64,000 bases of DNA, from the NCBI RefSeq assembly GCF_012516375.2, contig NZ_CP051204.2, positions 2,604,001-2,668,000 of the forward strand, in the 5' to 3' direction. A program made the translations under genes and the position numbers. The notes beneath the pieces are model-generated. The model did no database searches and was not told the origin of the DNA. It saw only the letters and a program-made list of their open reading frames with translations. The DNA is from Chitinophaga oryzae. Lineage in GTDB: Bacteria; Bacteroidota; Bacteroidia; Chitinophagales; Chitinophagaceae. Positions 63,622-64,000 of the stretch are shown one piece after another; the stretch's first letter is position 1; each line of letters starts with the position of its first letter.

Positions 63622-64000
63622 ATGAATCACAAGCAAAAGGTAATGACCCTGGATGAATTCACCATCCAGGAATTACGTAACTATCCCGGTGCCACCGGCC
63701 AGTTGTCAGGTTTACTGCGTGATATCGGTCTGGCGGCTAAAAGGGTAAATGTGGAGGTAAACAAGGCCGGTATCGCCGATATCCTGGGCGAAGCCGGAAA
63801 AACCAATGTTCAGGGGGAATCCGTAAAGAAACTCGACGAATTTGCCAACGAACAGTTTATCAACTCACTGCGCACCAGTATTTACTGCTGCGGTGTTGCT
63901 TCTGAAGAGGAAGAACACTTTATCGCCTTTAACGACGAACACTCCAAAAAATCCAAATATGTTGTATTGCTCGATCCGTTGGACGGCTCCAGCAATATTG
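63622..64000 (+). CDS. fbp: Fructose-1,6-bisphosphatase class I (3' truncated by window end)
   Basis: The first 126 codons are present, starting MNHKQKVMTLDEFTIQEL. The protein continues to VVLLDPLDGSSNI, the metal-binding motif of class I FBPases, at the window edge. The enzyme removes the 1-phosphate from fructose 1,6-bisphosphate in gluconeogenesis. A TTAATTTCG stretch near 63590 may be its -7 box. Confidence 0.93.
   Translation, partial: MNHKQKVMTLDEFTIQELRNYPGATGQLSGLLRDIGLAAKRVNVEVNKAGIADILGEAGKTNVQGESVKKLDEFANEQFINSLRTSIYCCGVASEEEEHFIAFNDEHSKKSKYVVLLDPLDGSSNI

Overview
The window looks like chromosomal core sequence from a member of the Bacteroidota, most likely the Chitinophagaceae and probably close to Chitinophaga. 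Evidence is the gene content (DUF3857 transglutaminases, outer-membrane beta-barrel receptor of the OMP_b-brl type, ECF sigma/zinc-finger anti-sigma pairs, CheY-like regulator beside a multi-PAS kinase), -7 promoter boxes of the TAnnTTTG type, few Shine-Dalgarno sites, and intergenic inverted repeats rich in AATTACG or GATTTTG words. No rRNA, tRNA, CRISPR array, phage or insertion sequence was seen. The organism assignment is inference; no database was searched.

Layout. 1-3.5 kb: two tandem DUF3857/transglutaminase proteins (the first cut by the window edge) and a DUF937-OmpA envelope protein. 3.6-7.9 kb: a long leader, a porin and an osmoprotectant ABC transporter (proVWX type). 8-10.4 kb: a beta-helix/PDZ gene broken by one frameshift. 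10.6-13.8 kb: clpB and guanine deaminase. 13.9-16.7 kb: two ECF sigma factor/anti-sigma pairs. 16.8-20.7 kb: NlpC/P60 hydrolase, pyrophosphatase, small lipoprotein, PhoH, PurE. 21-24.7 kb: five-PAS histidine kinase with a receiver-only regulator, and Rpe. 24.7-30.7 kb: TPR lipoprotein and a thrABC operon preceded by a probable Thr/Ile-codon leader peptide. 31-36.9 kb: secreted hypotheticals, the hmgA-hpd tyrosine catabolism pair and an L,D-transpeptidase. 37-43.2 kb: a gluconate dehydrogenase-type subunit 3 with two tandem GMC oxidoreductases, then a GH35 beta-galactosidase. 43.5-59 kb: a CBS protein and a complete 13-gene, 14-subunit nuo operon with fused nuoCD. 59-64 kb: an outer-membrane barrel protein, a small secreted protein, a second aspartokinase (lysC) and the start of fbp.

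How parts work together. The porin and proVWX probably form one osmolyte uptake unit. ThrA, ThrB and ThrC carry aspartate to threonine, with lysC providing a second aspartokinase. Hpd and HmgA are consecutive steps from 4-hydroxyphenylpyruvate to maleylacetoacetate. The nuo genes encode complex I. I found no wholly new system. The most notable signals are the thr leader peptide, the families of long intergenic palindromes, the cysteine triad in the GMC enzymes that matches the iron-sulfur site of bacterial FAD-glucose dehydrogenases, and the Escherichia coli-like character of the nuo operon.
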